A stretch of 64,000 nucleotides of DNA from Antarcticimicrobium sediminis (GTDB taxonomy: Bacteria; Pseudomonadota; Alphaproteobacteria; Rhodobacterales; Rhodobacteraceae), in the NCBI RefSeq assembly GCF_004348975.1, contig NZ_SMFP01000010.1, positions 122,140 through 186,139 of the forward strand, given 5' to 3'. Of this stretch, positions 44,383 through 52,138 are shown piece by piece (the first letter of the stretch is position 1; the number at the start of each line of letters is the position of its first letter). Position numbers and translations under genes: made by a program. A model generated the notes under the pieces. It did not search any database, was not told the origin of the DNA, and saw only the letters and a list, made by a program, of their open reading frames with translations.

Positions 44383-45093
44383 GTGAGAGGCTTTGTCGTG
44401 GGCTACCTGAGGATTGCGCCGCACCAGGCTAAGGCGCTGAGAACAGTCGCCAGCATCACAACAGACGACTTCCGTGAAATCGCACGGAAGCTGTCGAAGC
44501 AAGCCGCCCCTTCGATTCGCGCTTCTGCTCTGCTCGACACTGTCAAAGAGCTTTCGGGAAATGACGAATTCTCCATTGCCTTGTGTACACAGCTAGTTTC
44601 TCTTGCGACGTTTCGACGCGTTGAAAAAGTTTCCTCAGAGGTTGTTTGGGATGATCTTTTTGAGGGAATGAGAGTCGCTGAGTTTGCCGATGCTACAATT
44701 GCTTGGTTTGATGAGGTTAGAGTAGAGTTTCTGAGCTTACTTGAATGCGAAAGCGTTAGGCTTCCAGCAAAGGCCCTGCATCTGAGTACAGACTTCCAGC
44801 AAGTGTTCGCCTCGGCAAATGTTATTACTGATGTAAGGCCAGTCTTCGACGGTGATCACGCGTCTATCGCCGGTGCGATAGTGACGCAAACATTGCGAAT
44901 TCAGTATGTGGGAAGCGGGGGGCAAGGGGGCGAGCAGGAAGTAAGCTTGGCGCTCGACTTAGATGACATAAAGAAGTTGATTGCTGAGCTTGAGAAGGCA
45001 AAACAAAAAGCTGAATGTGCAAAAGAGAGCTTCGGGCAAAAAACCGGTGCAGATATTTTTGTAATTGGTGAGGAAACTTATGGCTTTAGCTGA
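44383..45093 (+). CDS. Cargo gene 1: soluble protein of unknown function
   Basis: A 236-residue protein, GTG start at 44383 with AGGAGGA. The N-terminal 140 residues are helical (HQAKALRTVASITTDDFREI, SIRASALLDTVKELSGNDEF). From about residue 145 there is a compact C-terminal domain of beta strands closed by a helix: ALHLSTDFQQVFASANVITD, DVRPVFDG, IVTQTLRIQYVGSGG, VSLALDLDDIKKLIAELEKA. The strand-helix layout recalls the COMM-type fold, and I have the impression of a widespread unnamed bacterial family, but this is inference only. It overlaps the next gene by 14 bases. GC content is clearly below that of the chromosome. Confidence 0.75.
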   Translation: MRGFVVGYLRIAPHQAKALRTVASITTDDFREIARKLSKQAAPSIRASALLDTVKELSGNDEFSIALCTQLVSLATFRRVEKVSSEVVWDDLFEGMRVAEFADATIAWFDEVRVEFLSLLECESVRLPAKALHLSTDFQQVFASANVITDVRPVFDGDHASIAGAIVTQTLRIQYVGSGGQGGEQEVSLALDLDDIKKLIAELEKAKQKAECAKESFGQKTGADIFVIGEETYGFS

Positions 45094-45538
45094 ACTAGCA
45101 TCACGTCGTTACGAAGTGGCGCCCGGAGCCGAACAGCAAGTTTTGTGTTCGGCCGGTTACACGACAAACAAAGTCGGAACCATTGTGGCCGAAGCCGTGC
45201 TTCTAGGCGCAAAGAAGTATGGTTCTCGAACTGCAGAGTTGGAATTTATGCGTATTGCCCTTCAGTCGCGTCGGCAATTGAAGGTTCCCCAAACAAAGGC
45301 ATCAAACCGACCCGTCCTCTCTGGTTGGATTAACTTGGCAATCGATGGCGCTATGATATTGTCTTGGGCCATTGTGGTCATTGCGTTCTTTATTTTCCTC
45401 CTTGAGTTATCCGCCGGACGGCCAGAATATTTGGTGCCGAGCTTCTCGGCATTCTTTATCTTTTCAATCATTGGCCTAGTGGCCTTTCGGCTGTGGAAGT
45501 CCATAAAGTTCATTCAAAGCGATAGTCTCCCGCAGTGA
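45080..45538 (+). CDS. Cargo gene 2: membrane protein of unknown function
   Basis: A 152-residue protein. The first 75 residues are soluble (ASRRYEVAPGAEQQVLCSAG, VAEAVLLGAKKYGSRTAELE). Two membrane segments follow, LAIDGAMILSWAIVVIAFFI and LVPSFSAFFIFSIIGLVAFR, with a short basic tail. It overlaps cargo gene 1 by 14 bases and cargo gene 3 by GTGA. No family recognised; the soluble head plus two-helix anchor is a layout seen in membrane effectors, but function is unknown. Confidence 0.72.
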   Translation: MALAELASRRYEVAPGAEQQVLCSAGYTTNKVGTIVAEAVLLGAKKYGSRTAELEFMRIALQSRRQLKVPQTKASNRPVLSGWINLAIDGAMILSWAIVVIAFFIFLLELSAGRPEYLVPSFSAFFIFSIIGLVAFRLWKSIKFIQSDSLPQ

Positions 45539-46020
45539 CTTCTTCCTCGTCGATAGGGCAAAATAAGACGTTCGCTATCGCGATTCTTGCAGTTGGCGGC
45601 GTTTTATTTTTTGGCCTTCTGGTATTCATGTATGTCACTCCCAGTGAGGCCCTAGAGCAGATCAACAATGTAAATGTCAAAGCAATATTGTTGGGGCTTA
45701 GCTTTCTAATTATTGCTGTGATCGGAGTATTTCTCTATTGGGCTTTCCACTGCCCCACAATGCGAAGGCTGACGGTTTTCGGTTGGAGAGCTATTCTAAT
45801 GTACTCCGCGGCCGCAGGAGGGTTCTCAGTGTTTGGATGGCCAAGAATCAGGTCATTTGATCTAAATGAACAGTCCGGTCTGAAAGCTCAGTTTTCTCTT
45901 TCAGAAGCTGCCACGGAAGTCTGGCCAAATATCGCAGTGTGTTTTACTGGGATAGTGGTTATGACTTTGATTTACCTTTGGGTAAGTGTGTTAGAAGTAA
46001 AGCTTGGGCAAGAGCTGTAG
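45535..46020 (+). CDS. Cargo gene 3: membrane protein of unknown function
   Basis: A 161-residue protein with a GTG start that overlaps the previous stop (GTGA). Three or four membrane segments are visible: FAIAILAVGGVLFFGLLVFM, AILLGLSFLIIAVIGVFLYW, ILMYSAAAGGFSVFGW and IAVCFTGIVVMTLIYLWVSV. The loop before the last segment is acidic. No family recognised. It ends the plus-strand cassette and is followed by convergent satellite genes, so the three genes are a self-contained cargo unit. Confidence 0.7.
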   Translation: MTSSSSIGQNKTFAIAILAVGGVLFFGLLVFMYVTPSEALEQINNVNVKAILLGLSFLIIAVIGVFLYWAFHCPTMRRLTVFGWRAILMYSAAAGGFSVFGWPRIRSFDLNEQSGLKAQFSLSEAATEVWPNIAVCFTGIVVMTLIYLWVSVLEVKLGQEL

Positions 46021-46043
46021 ATTAACCGCATAGCACAAGAATG

Positions 46044-46328
46044 CTAACCCTTTTTTGGGGGGGGCATATAGACGTGATTGGTTGCGCGAAAGACTATTTT
46101 GGGGATGAGCGCATTTTTCCAAACCAGATGGTCGCGAACTGACACAAATACATTGGGCTGGAGCGTTGCGACTTCGCGATTAAAGATTCGCTGACGGGGT
46201 CCCCGCTTGTCCGAGAGGGATAGCTGGCCGCCAAAGAGAAAGAGGAAAGACGTTAGGGAGTTGCCGTCGTTCCATTTTGATGTTGATCTGAGTACTTCTT
46301 GATTTGTAATCTGAGAACAACTGGGCAA
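46044..46328 (-). pseudogene. Diverged partial duplicate of the RepA C-terminal domain
   Basis: Within this 94-codon frame, GGQLSLSDKRGPRQRIFNRE and VSVRDHLVWKN match GGQLSSSEKRETHRRIFNRE and VSIRDNRVWRL at the C-terminus of the adjacent RepA. The ATPase domain is absent. It starts 8 bases after the repA stop on the same strand. It is a tandem partial duplication or a remnant of a second replication gene; it could still make a small DNA-binding protein. Confidence 0.65.
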
Positions 46329-46335
46329 CCTGATG

Positions 46336-47436
46336 TTAATCTACAGGATTAAGTCGCCAGACGCGATTATCCCGGATGGAGACCAATCCACGCTTTTTCA
46401 AGTTTTCGACCTCACGATTGAAAATGCGCCGGTGGGTTTCTCGCTTTTCGGAACTGGATAGTTGGCCGCCTGCAATACACGCCTCCATCCATTCTTTGTG
46501 GTTCACGCAGGGGGTGCCGGGATAGCGAGGGTCGCGAAGGATTTCACCGCGCTCATCAAGAAGCACTTCCAAGGCGTTGAGCGCGGCTAGAGCGGGGCCG
46601 TTGACTTGCGCCCCGTCGGTTTCACCTGCGCTGATCGGCTCAACAAGGCAGGTTGTGACGGGATCGCCATCTTGATCGCACCCCAACTCGATCTGCTGGA
46701 GAGAATAGGAAAACTTGTATCCGGTCGGGCCGTCCCGTTGCTTTGTCACCTCTGCGGTGATTACCCCGATGTCATCGCGGGTCAGTTCTATCTCAGTATC
46801 GACAGCGGCCCTCAGCGATGAATGCCCGCGCGCGCCCCGCGCAACATCTTTGCCGGAATGGTGGATCAGCATGATATTCGATCCGGTGCCACGCCGCAGC
46901 ACGTCGAGATTCCTGACCAAATCGGCAATATCTGGCGCGGTGTTTTCATCACCATCCCCCATTACGCGCGACAGGGTATCGACAACGATGAGGTCAAACC
47001 TTCCGGTCTGTGACGCCAAGTGTTGTACCATTTCGACCATTGATACCGCATCAGAGGCTTTGCCTGCGAAAGTCACCGGCACGGCAATGACCCAGAATTC
47101 AGGATCATCTAGAGCGGAAACCCGGTTCGGAAAAGATGAGCCGCCCTCTGCCGCGATGTAGAGAACATTGCCCTTGTTGACGCGGCGATTGCCCCAAGTC
47201 TCGCCCTTGGAAATGTGGTGCGCCAAATCGAGCGCAAAGAACGATTTGCCCACGTTGGACTGACCAAAGACAACCGTGAGAGTGCCCTTGTCCAACCAGC
47301 CTTTAACGAGATAGTTCCGGTTCAAGGAGGGCTCGAAATTCCCCGCCCATGTTGCGGCTGCCAGCAGTTCCTTGGCTTTTGGCTTCAATAGTGCTGGATC
47401 GCTCCTAATCGGCGTAACGTTGTCAAAGTCATTCAT
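46336..47436 (-). CDS. repA: RepA-like replicative ATPase
   Basis: A 366-residue RecA-fold ATPase of the RSF1010 RepA / DnaB-like type. The Walker A is VVFGQSNVGKSFFALDLAH, Walker B FDLIVVDTLSRVMGDGD, and a sensor region is NIMLIHHSGKDVARGARGHS. A C-terminal winged-helix domain (residues about 300-366) follows: GGQLSSSEKRETHRRIFNRE, LVSIRDNRVWRLNP. This family unwinds DNA at plasmid origins and occurs in many alphaproteobacterial prophages and satellites. It overlaps its upstream gene by ATGA. Together with the iteron region it suggests autonomous replication after excision. Confidence 0.85.
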   Translation of the reverse strand: MNDFDNVTPIRSDPALLKPKAKELLAAATWAGNFEPSLNRNYLVKGWLDKGTLTVVFGQSNVGKSFFALDLAHHISKGETWGNRRVNKGNVLYIAAEGGSSFPNRVSALDDPEFWVIAVPVTFAGKASDAVSMVEMVQHLASQTGRFDLIVVDTLSRVMGDGDENTAPDIADLVRNLDVLRRGTGSNIMLIHHSGKDVARGARGHSSLRAAVDTEIELTRDDIGVITAEVTKQRDGPTGYKFSYSLQQIELGCDQDGDPVTTCLVEPISAGETDGAQVNGPALAALNALEVLLDERGEILRDPRYPGTPCVNHKEWMEACIAGGQLSSSEKRETHRRIFNREVENLKKRGLVSIRDNRVWRLNPVD

Positions 47437-47963
47437 GCCGCCACCTGCCTAAACACGCCTTTGGGGTCCACACGCGACAGAAATGCCCGCTTGTCCTCAA
47501 GTTCAAAGCCATTCCACAACCTGACAAACAACCGTTTCCTGTCTGGCAGGGGGGCGCTGTCGGGTTGGATCTTGGTCACGAAATCGGGATCATCAAAATC
47601 AGGAAGATCACACTCGATTTCAGGATGAGGATCAGCCGAGCGGTTGCGGCAGTATTCTTCCGCGACTTGAGCAAAGAGGGAGCCCCCGCCCCAAGCTTCC
47701 CGTGTTGCGCAGGCTTCCTCCAAAATCTGGATAGCCAATTGATCGGCGTCGTCCGGTGAAATTTCATACGCTAGTTCCTCAACTTCATATTCATCCAGTG
47801 CGGCGATACACTTCAAAATGAATTTGACCGCCCGCGAAAGCTCCGGGATGGAGTTCGACACGGGGGAAGATTCCTGTGATGTTTCAAGAAGGGTATTTTG
47901 GCAGGTTCGACATTCCAACTCATTGGAGTGAATAGAACTACTCGTTCCTACCACCCCAGCCAT
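47433..47963 (-). CDS. Uncharacterised acidic protein upstream of repA
   Basis: A protein of up to 176 residues, strongly acidic, with CRTCQN near the N-terminus, a helical middle (SRAVKFILKCIAALDEYEVE, ADQLAIQILEEACATREA) and a C-terminal RLFVRLWNGFELEDKRAFLS. The apparent ATG at 47963 lies on the attR core, so the true start is uncertain and may be a GTG just inside the element. It overlaps repA by 4 bases and probably acts with it. Family not recognised. Confidence 0.65.
   Translation of the reverse strand: MAGVVGTSSSIHSNELECRTCQNTLLETSQESSPVSNSIPELSRAVKFILKCIAALDEYEVEELAYEISPDDADQLAIQILEEACATREAWGGGSLFAQVAEEYCRNRSADPHPEIECDLPDFDDPDFVTKIQPDSAPLPDRKRLFVRLWNGFELEDKRAFLSRVDPKGVFRQVAA
47946..47962 (+). 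repeat. attR: 17-bp copy of the tRNA-Gln 3' end
   Basis: TCCTACCACCCCAGCCA repeats the tRNA end exactly. Its last A is also the first base of the ATG of the following recombinase gene, so the second element starts precisely at the tRNA CCA end. Confidence 0.9.
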
Positions 47964-50835
47964 GATCCATAAAAAATCCATACTTCCCAATGGGATAGCC
48001 GTTGATCAAGCGGCCAGCCTCCCGTCTGCACGTCTTGGTGCTTCACAAAATGCTTCACATTCCCGGGGGTACGGCCGGCGTGATGCCCGCAGGAAGTGGG
48101 GGCTGCACCTTGTCCGAAGAAGCAGAATTTTTCATTTCCGCCGGCGCTGGCCGGAAAATCTGAGACATCTGGGCGCGCCCGCGTTTCTGTCTGTTTCTCT
48201 TCGTACCGACGTTCTCTCCGTCGCCGCCGCGCGGTCCTGCAAACTGCGTGCGGCTGTGGAAGAGGGAGAACGGGAATTGATCGCTTGTCTTGCCGACCGG
48301 CCAGTCTGTGCCGAAACGACTCGATCGCTGCTGCGCGAGATGGTGCGCAGCGCTGTGCAGAAGATGATGGAAGACCTCGAGGCACCTGTGGCCTCAACGC
48401 TGGACACCGAGCGCCTGCCATCCATCGAGGCGGAACTCAGGGAGATAAAACTCGCCTTGCGCCAGCGCGACTGGTCCACCGCACCCGCCGTCGCGGCCCC
48501 TTGTGTCGCAGGGTTCGAGATCCAGGCGCAGGACCTTTCACAACCGGCTATTGCCCGGCAGCTCTTGCTGACACGTCTGCGGCTCCTGGAACTGGAGGCC
48601 GAGGTTGAGGAGACTTGCGACGATCCGCTGCACCTCGGGCGCGACCTTCTCGCCCAGCATGATCTGCTCCCCCGTAGGGACGCGTTGAGGCCACCGATGA
48701 GGCTGTCGGAGGCTGTCGAGAAAGCCGCGGATGCTGCCCCGGCCTCGGTCGAGGTCAAGATCCGAACCGTCGGCGTCTTGGCGCTTGATCATTTCGGCGA
48801 TATCGCGATGACGACGCTGACCTACGGTCGGGTTGAGGAATTCCTCGAGTTTCTTTGGTGGTTGCCGAAGCACTGGGGAAAAAGTCACGGCAAGAACCGG
48901 TTCAACCAGGAGGGGCGGGATCTGCGACCGAGTGAAGAGCGCATCCTCGCCGATGAGCGGGACGCCGCTATCATCGAGGCGGTTCTGGCGGATGACAGTC
49001 TTTCCCGTCCCGACAAGCGGCGGCGCCTTGTCGACGATCTGACCCCGCGCCTTACTGACGGCTATCTCATCGTTCAGAGGGACATGTTCCAGAGGATCGT
49101 CGCGGCCGCACTCGGAAACCGCCGTGTTGGTCGCGACCTCGACGATGACGAGCGGATCGTGCCGTCACACAAGCAGTTGAAAGACGCGATCGCCAAGTGG
49201 CACAAGAACGCGAAAACCTCATGCGGTCTGCCCCGGCGCGTTTCCCGTCCGAAACGGCGCCGTTCCTGGTCGATCGAGCATATTGCGAAGCTGTTGCTTT
49301 CGCCAATTTATCGAGGGGCAAGTTCGGAAAAACAAAGGGGACGCCGCGCGCGCGGGCGCAAGCGGGTCATCGTCAGGGATGCGCTCTACTGGGTGCCTTT
49401 GATCATGATCACAATGGGGGTCCGGCCGGAGGAAATCCTGCAGTTGCCTTTGACAGCTGTTGTGCGCCGGAACGGCGTCTATTGTATCGAGGTCGCGGAC
49501 ACGTATTCCTTGTTGAAGAACGAGCAGTCCCGGCGCTCTATTCCCATCCCTCAGCTTCTGCTGGATCTGGGGTTCCTGCAATGGGTTCGCTTCCAGATCA
49601 GGCAAAAGGAAATCTGGGCGTTTCCGGAGATTCCGGAAGACAAATCACATGACAAGAAATCCCAGATTTTCGGCGGCCGGCTGCGCAATATCTTCCGAAC
49701 CCTGAAGATCGAGTGCCCGCACGAGGATGTGTACGCGATGCGGCGCACGCTTGCCTCGAAGCTCTTGCACGCGGGCGTAGATACGGGCGTGCGTCAACGC
49801 ATTCTGGGGCATCTCGAGGGGACGACAGTCGATCGTCACTACTCCGATGACGGTTTGTTGGAGTTGAAAGACATGCTCGATCGTGTCGATTACGGCATCA
49901 AGGTCGGGCGTGAAAAGGGGGTCGGCTTTCCGCTCATCACGGGATGCTCGGCCCTCCTGTTGCCAACTGCTGCGGTTGATATCGAGTTGCAGGACGATGC
50001 GCAGATCGCGGGCGTACGTGTTGCTGACAGCGATACCGGAGAAATCCTGTTCGAGGCACGCTTGGACGGTGCGAATCTGCAAGCGAAGAGCAGCCTTACC
50101 GATGCGCCATCGAGAAGCGCGCAGGAATGCGCAACGCAACTGGTCGATTTGGAAATGGCCTACGATTTGGCCTTGCCCGCCAGCGAAGAAGCCATGCGCG
50201 CCTTTCAACACTTGCTGATCTTCGCTGACGAGGACCAGAAAAATGTGACGGCCAAGGTTCGACGTCCGGTGATCTCGGATCCATTTGCGGCTGTGGAGCG
50301 TCAGGAAGAAGGCCTGTCGGGCGACCTCGCACCTGACGCGCCCTCGGTGAGACCACAAGCCGCAAGGTTGCCGGAAGAAGTTGGTACATCGGTGGGCCAA
50401 ACAGTTCTTTGCGTGTTCCCTTTGCGCGGCGCTCAACGGGGCGACGGGCAACCCCGCCCAGGCTTAGTCGTCGGCGAAAAATTCCTGTCCGGGAATCGGT
50501 ATCTCGATATCGCACAAGGAGCGTCGGCCGATGCAGGGTTGCCAAGAAAGCATGATCTGCTGTTGCAAACCGTAGAGGACCTGAACACGGCACGTTTGAA
50601 GACAGCCACATGCTTCGATATGCGCAGACGGATTCTCGTGCGCGCCGAGGATGGGAGCCGGGTCAAGGGGGCGCTCGGAACACTGCCAAAAGACGCGAGG
50701 CTCAGAATGAACGAGGTTCTACTCGCTGCCGGTGATGTCGCGCCCGTGCCTGCGTGCGAAGTGCGCGTGGGGCGGAAAGAAACCGTCGTGGAGATTCACC
50801 GTCCCAAGAGGCTTCGGCAGCCGGAAGTGTATTGA
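47962..50835 (+). CDS. Large tyrosine recombinase of the second element
   Basis: A 957-residue recombinase. The N-terminus has the LHLVRRSRIFHFRRRWPENL motif of integrases that begin with a small DNA-binding domain, then a long helical region. The catalytic domain lies at about 420-640: arginine in ITMGVRPEEILQL, then YAMRRTLASKLLHAG, GVRQRILGHLEG and the tyrosine in DRHYSDDG. In the usual H-x-x-R the histidine is a tyrosine (YAMR). A 300-residue C-terminal extension with no recognised domain follows. The ATG at 47962 coincides with attR, so the original start could be different. It is read in the same direction as the tRNA. Confidence 0.8.
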   Translation: MIHKKSILPNGIAVDQAASLPSARLGASQNASHSRGYGRRDARRKWGLHLVRRSRIFHFRRRWPENLRHLGAPAFLSVSLRTDVLSVAAARSCKLRAAVEEGERELIACLADRPVCAETTRSLLREMVRSAVQKMMEDLEAPVASTLDTERLPSIEAELREIKLALRQRDWSTAPAVAAPCVAGFEIQAQDLSQPAIARQLLLTRLRLLELEAEVEETCDDPLHLGRDLLAQHDLLPRRDALRPPMRLSEAVEKAADAAPASVEVKIRTVGVLALDHFGDIAMTTLTYGRVEEFLEFLWWLPKHWGKSHGKNRFNQEGRDLRPSEERILADERDAAIIEAVLADDSLSRPDKRRRLVDDLTPRLTDGYLIVQRDMFQRIVAAALGNRRVGRDLDDDERIVPSHKQLKDAIAKWHKNAKTSCGLPRRVSRPKRRRSWSIEHIAKLLLSPIYRGASSEKQRGRRARGRKRVIVRDALYWVPLIMITMGVRPEEILQLPLTAVVRRNGVYCIEVADTYSLLKNEQSRRSIPIPQLLLDLGFLQWVRFQIRQKEIWAFPEIPEDKSHDKKSQIFGGRLRNIFRTLKIECPHEDVYAMRRTLASKLLHAGVDTGVRQRILGHLEGTTVDRHYSDDGLLELKDMLDRVDYGIKVGREKGVGFPLITGCSALLLPTAAVDIELQDDAQIAGVRVADSDTGEILFEARLDGANLQAKSSLTDAPSRSAQECATQLVDLEMAYDLALPASEEAMRAFQHLLIFADEDQKNVTAKVRRPVISDPFAAVERQEEGLSGDLAPDAPSVRPQAARLPEEVGTSVGQTVLCVFPLRGAQRGDGQPRPGLVVGEKFLSGNRYLDIAQGASADAGLPRKHDLLLQTVEDLNTARLKTATCFDMRRRILVRAEDGSRVKGALGTLPKDARLRMNEVLLAAGDVAPVPACEVRVGRKETVVEIHRPKRLRQPEVY

Positions 50836-51146
50836 GCAGAGGTTGTTGCTGTTTTGGACGGCGTCTCGCTGAGCGGTGTAGCTTAGCCATTTTCCCATCG
50901 TGGCCCAGCTGCGCCACTTGGGAACTGTTTGATGCGGCTGTGCCGCAGTTCATCTCCCAACGCTGTTGACGACGTCGCTGCAATGATGTCCCGGGCGGCG
51001 CATTCAGATTTTCTTGTCAGGTCCGGAGCCAAAATTTTTTTCCGCATACGGAGTGATGGGCCAATTTCGTCAGTAGCGATCTCCGCCACGCAGTAGTGAA
51101 AGTAATACCGCTACTACCCATTACTACTATCGGGAAGGACAACATC
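50836..51146 (+). promoter_or_regulatory. kfrA upstream region with inverted repeats
   Basis: A 311-base gap without a supported gene. Just ahead of kfrA there are nested inverted repeats: GTAGT (51093-51097) / ACTAC (51112-51116) and AGTAAT (51101-51106) / ATTACT (51120-51125). KfrA proteins repress their own promoter at such repeats, so these are likely operators. A hairpin TGCGGC-TGT-GCCGCA lies at 50933-50947. Confidence 0.5.
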
Positions 51147-51722
51147 ATGCCCACGACCTCAAAACCTGCAAACACGCCGATGGCTCTCTTGAAAAAGGTT
51201 GAGAAGGCCTTTGAAACGCTCGAGAAGGCCGGCCGAAAACCTACGGTTGAGGGTATTCGCGGCGAAATTGGTGGTTCCTACACCAAGCTCTGTCCAGCTG
51301 TACGCATCGTGCGTGAGCGCCGGGCAGAAGATCGCCGGCAGGCTGAGGCAGCGCCGGAAATGCCTGACGAGGTACGAGAAATCTTTGAAACCGCATGGGT
51401 TCAGGCCCACCGCGTTGCTGATGAGCACAACGTAGCGGCGCGGAAGAGCTTTGCCGAGGAAATCGCGCGTAAGGAGACGGAGATTGAAGAACGTGAGGCC
51501 GCACTGTTCAACCTTGAGGCCGAAAACGAGAAACTCGAACGGGATCTGGGAGCGGCTCAGAAAATCGCGCATGAAGCCGAACTTCGCGCGACCAAGCTGG
51601 AGGGCCTCTTGGGACAGCGTGAACGGGATGTTGAGATCGCAAACGCAAAGCTCGAGGAACGCGATGCAATTTTGACGCCATTGTTTTTCAACAATTTCAA
51701 GGCGAACGAAAGAGCAGAATAG
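51147..51722 (+). CDS. kfrA: KfrA-type DNA-binding coiled-coil protein
   Basis: A 191-residue protein. Residues 10-95 match the KfrA N-terminal DNA-binding domain (EKAFETLEKAGRKPTVEGIR, GGSYTKLCPAVRIVRER). From about 110 to 180 the sequence is a long coiled coil (ARKETEIEEREAALFNLEAE, LEGLLGQRERDVEIANAKLE). GGAAGGA precedes the ATG. KfrA occurs on plasmids and on islands next to large recombinases, where it organises or regulates the element. It follows the recombinase gene and precedes the defence genes. Confidence 0.82.
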   Translation: MPTTSKPANTPMALLKKVEKAFETLEKAGRKPTVEGIRGEIGGSYTKLCPAVRIVRERRAEDRRQAEAAPEMPDEVREIFETAWVQAHRVADEHNVAARKSFAEEIARKETEIEEREAALFNLEAENEKLERDLGAAQKIAHEAELRATKLEGLLGQRERDVEIANAKLEERDAILTPLFFNNFKANERAE

Positions 51723-52138
51723 TCGATCCAAGCCCGCTCACGGTGGGTTTGGAATGGGGCCAAGGTGACAGCTCTGCCGGTCGTCATGCGGTGGGCACTC
51801 TTGATAGAAAACACTGGAATGGTGTCGTAGTGGTGGTTCGCGCCGGCTTCGGCATGGATCCATCCCAGCGGGTGCCGCTGAGTCCTAAGTTGCATGCAGC
51901 TCCCAAGATCATTTCGAGCGTTGCGCCAGTGGGGGATCTATCCCCGGTGCGCAAAGGCAAGGCCCGGGTGCCGGTCGGTGTGGATTTCGACCCGCCCCAG
52001 GGCCTCGCTCAAGGTATGCCGCTTGATCCGATTCCCGAGTAGTATCTCTCCCTGCAAGGTCCACCGGCTTGTCTCAATTGCCAACCGATCCCCAGATCTG
52101 CAATATGGAGAAAATCCAACCGACTACGAGCGCTATAC
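51723..52138. other. Gap between kfrA and hsdR
   Basis: 416 bases without a gene I can support. Short frames exist on both strands but show no family or ribosome sites. The region should hold the hsdR promoter; none is clear by eye. Confidence 0.5.

Larger units (their letters stand above)
38194..47962. mobile_element. tRNA-Gln-integrated phage-satellite-like island
   Basis: The element is bounded by 17-bp direct repeats of the tRNA 3' end. Gene order: integrase, AlpA-like, protease-capsid fusion, a 205-residue and an 87-residue unknown (all minus), XRE repressor (plus), an iteron-rich non-coding region, three cargo genes (plus), a RepA fragment, RepA ATPase, and a 185-residue unknown (minus). 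There is a capsid gene but no terminase, portal, head completion, tail or lysis gene. This pattern suits a phage-inducible chromosomal-island type satellite or a heavily reduced prophage with its own replication module. Base composition is lower in GC than the chromosome around it. Confidence 0.8.

Noticed and set aside
51743..52042. Possible small gene before hsdR
   Set aside because: No recognisable family, no convincing ribosome site, and competing frames of similar length on both strands.
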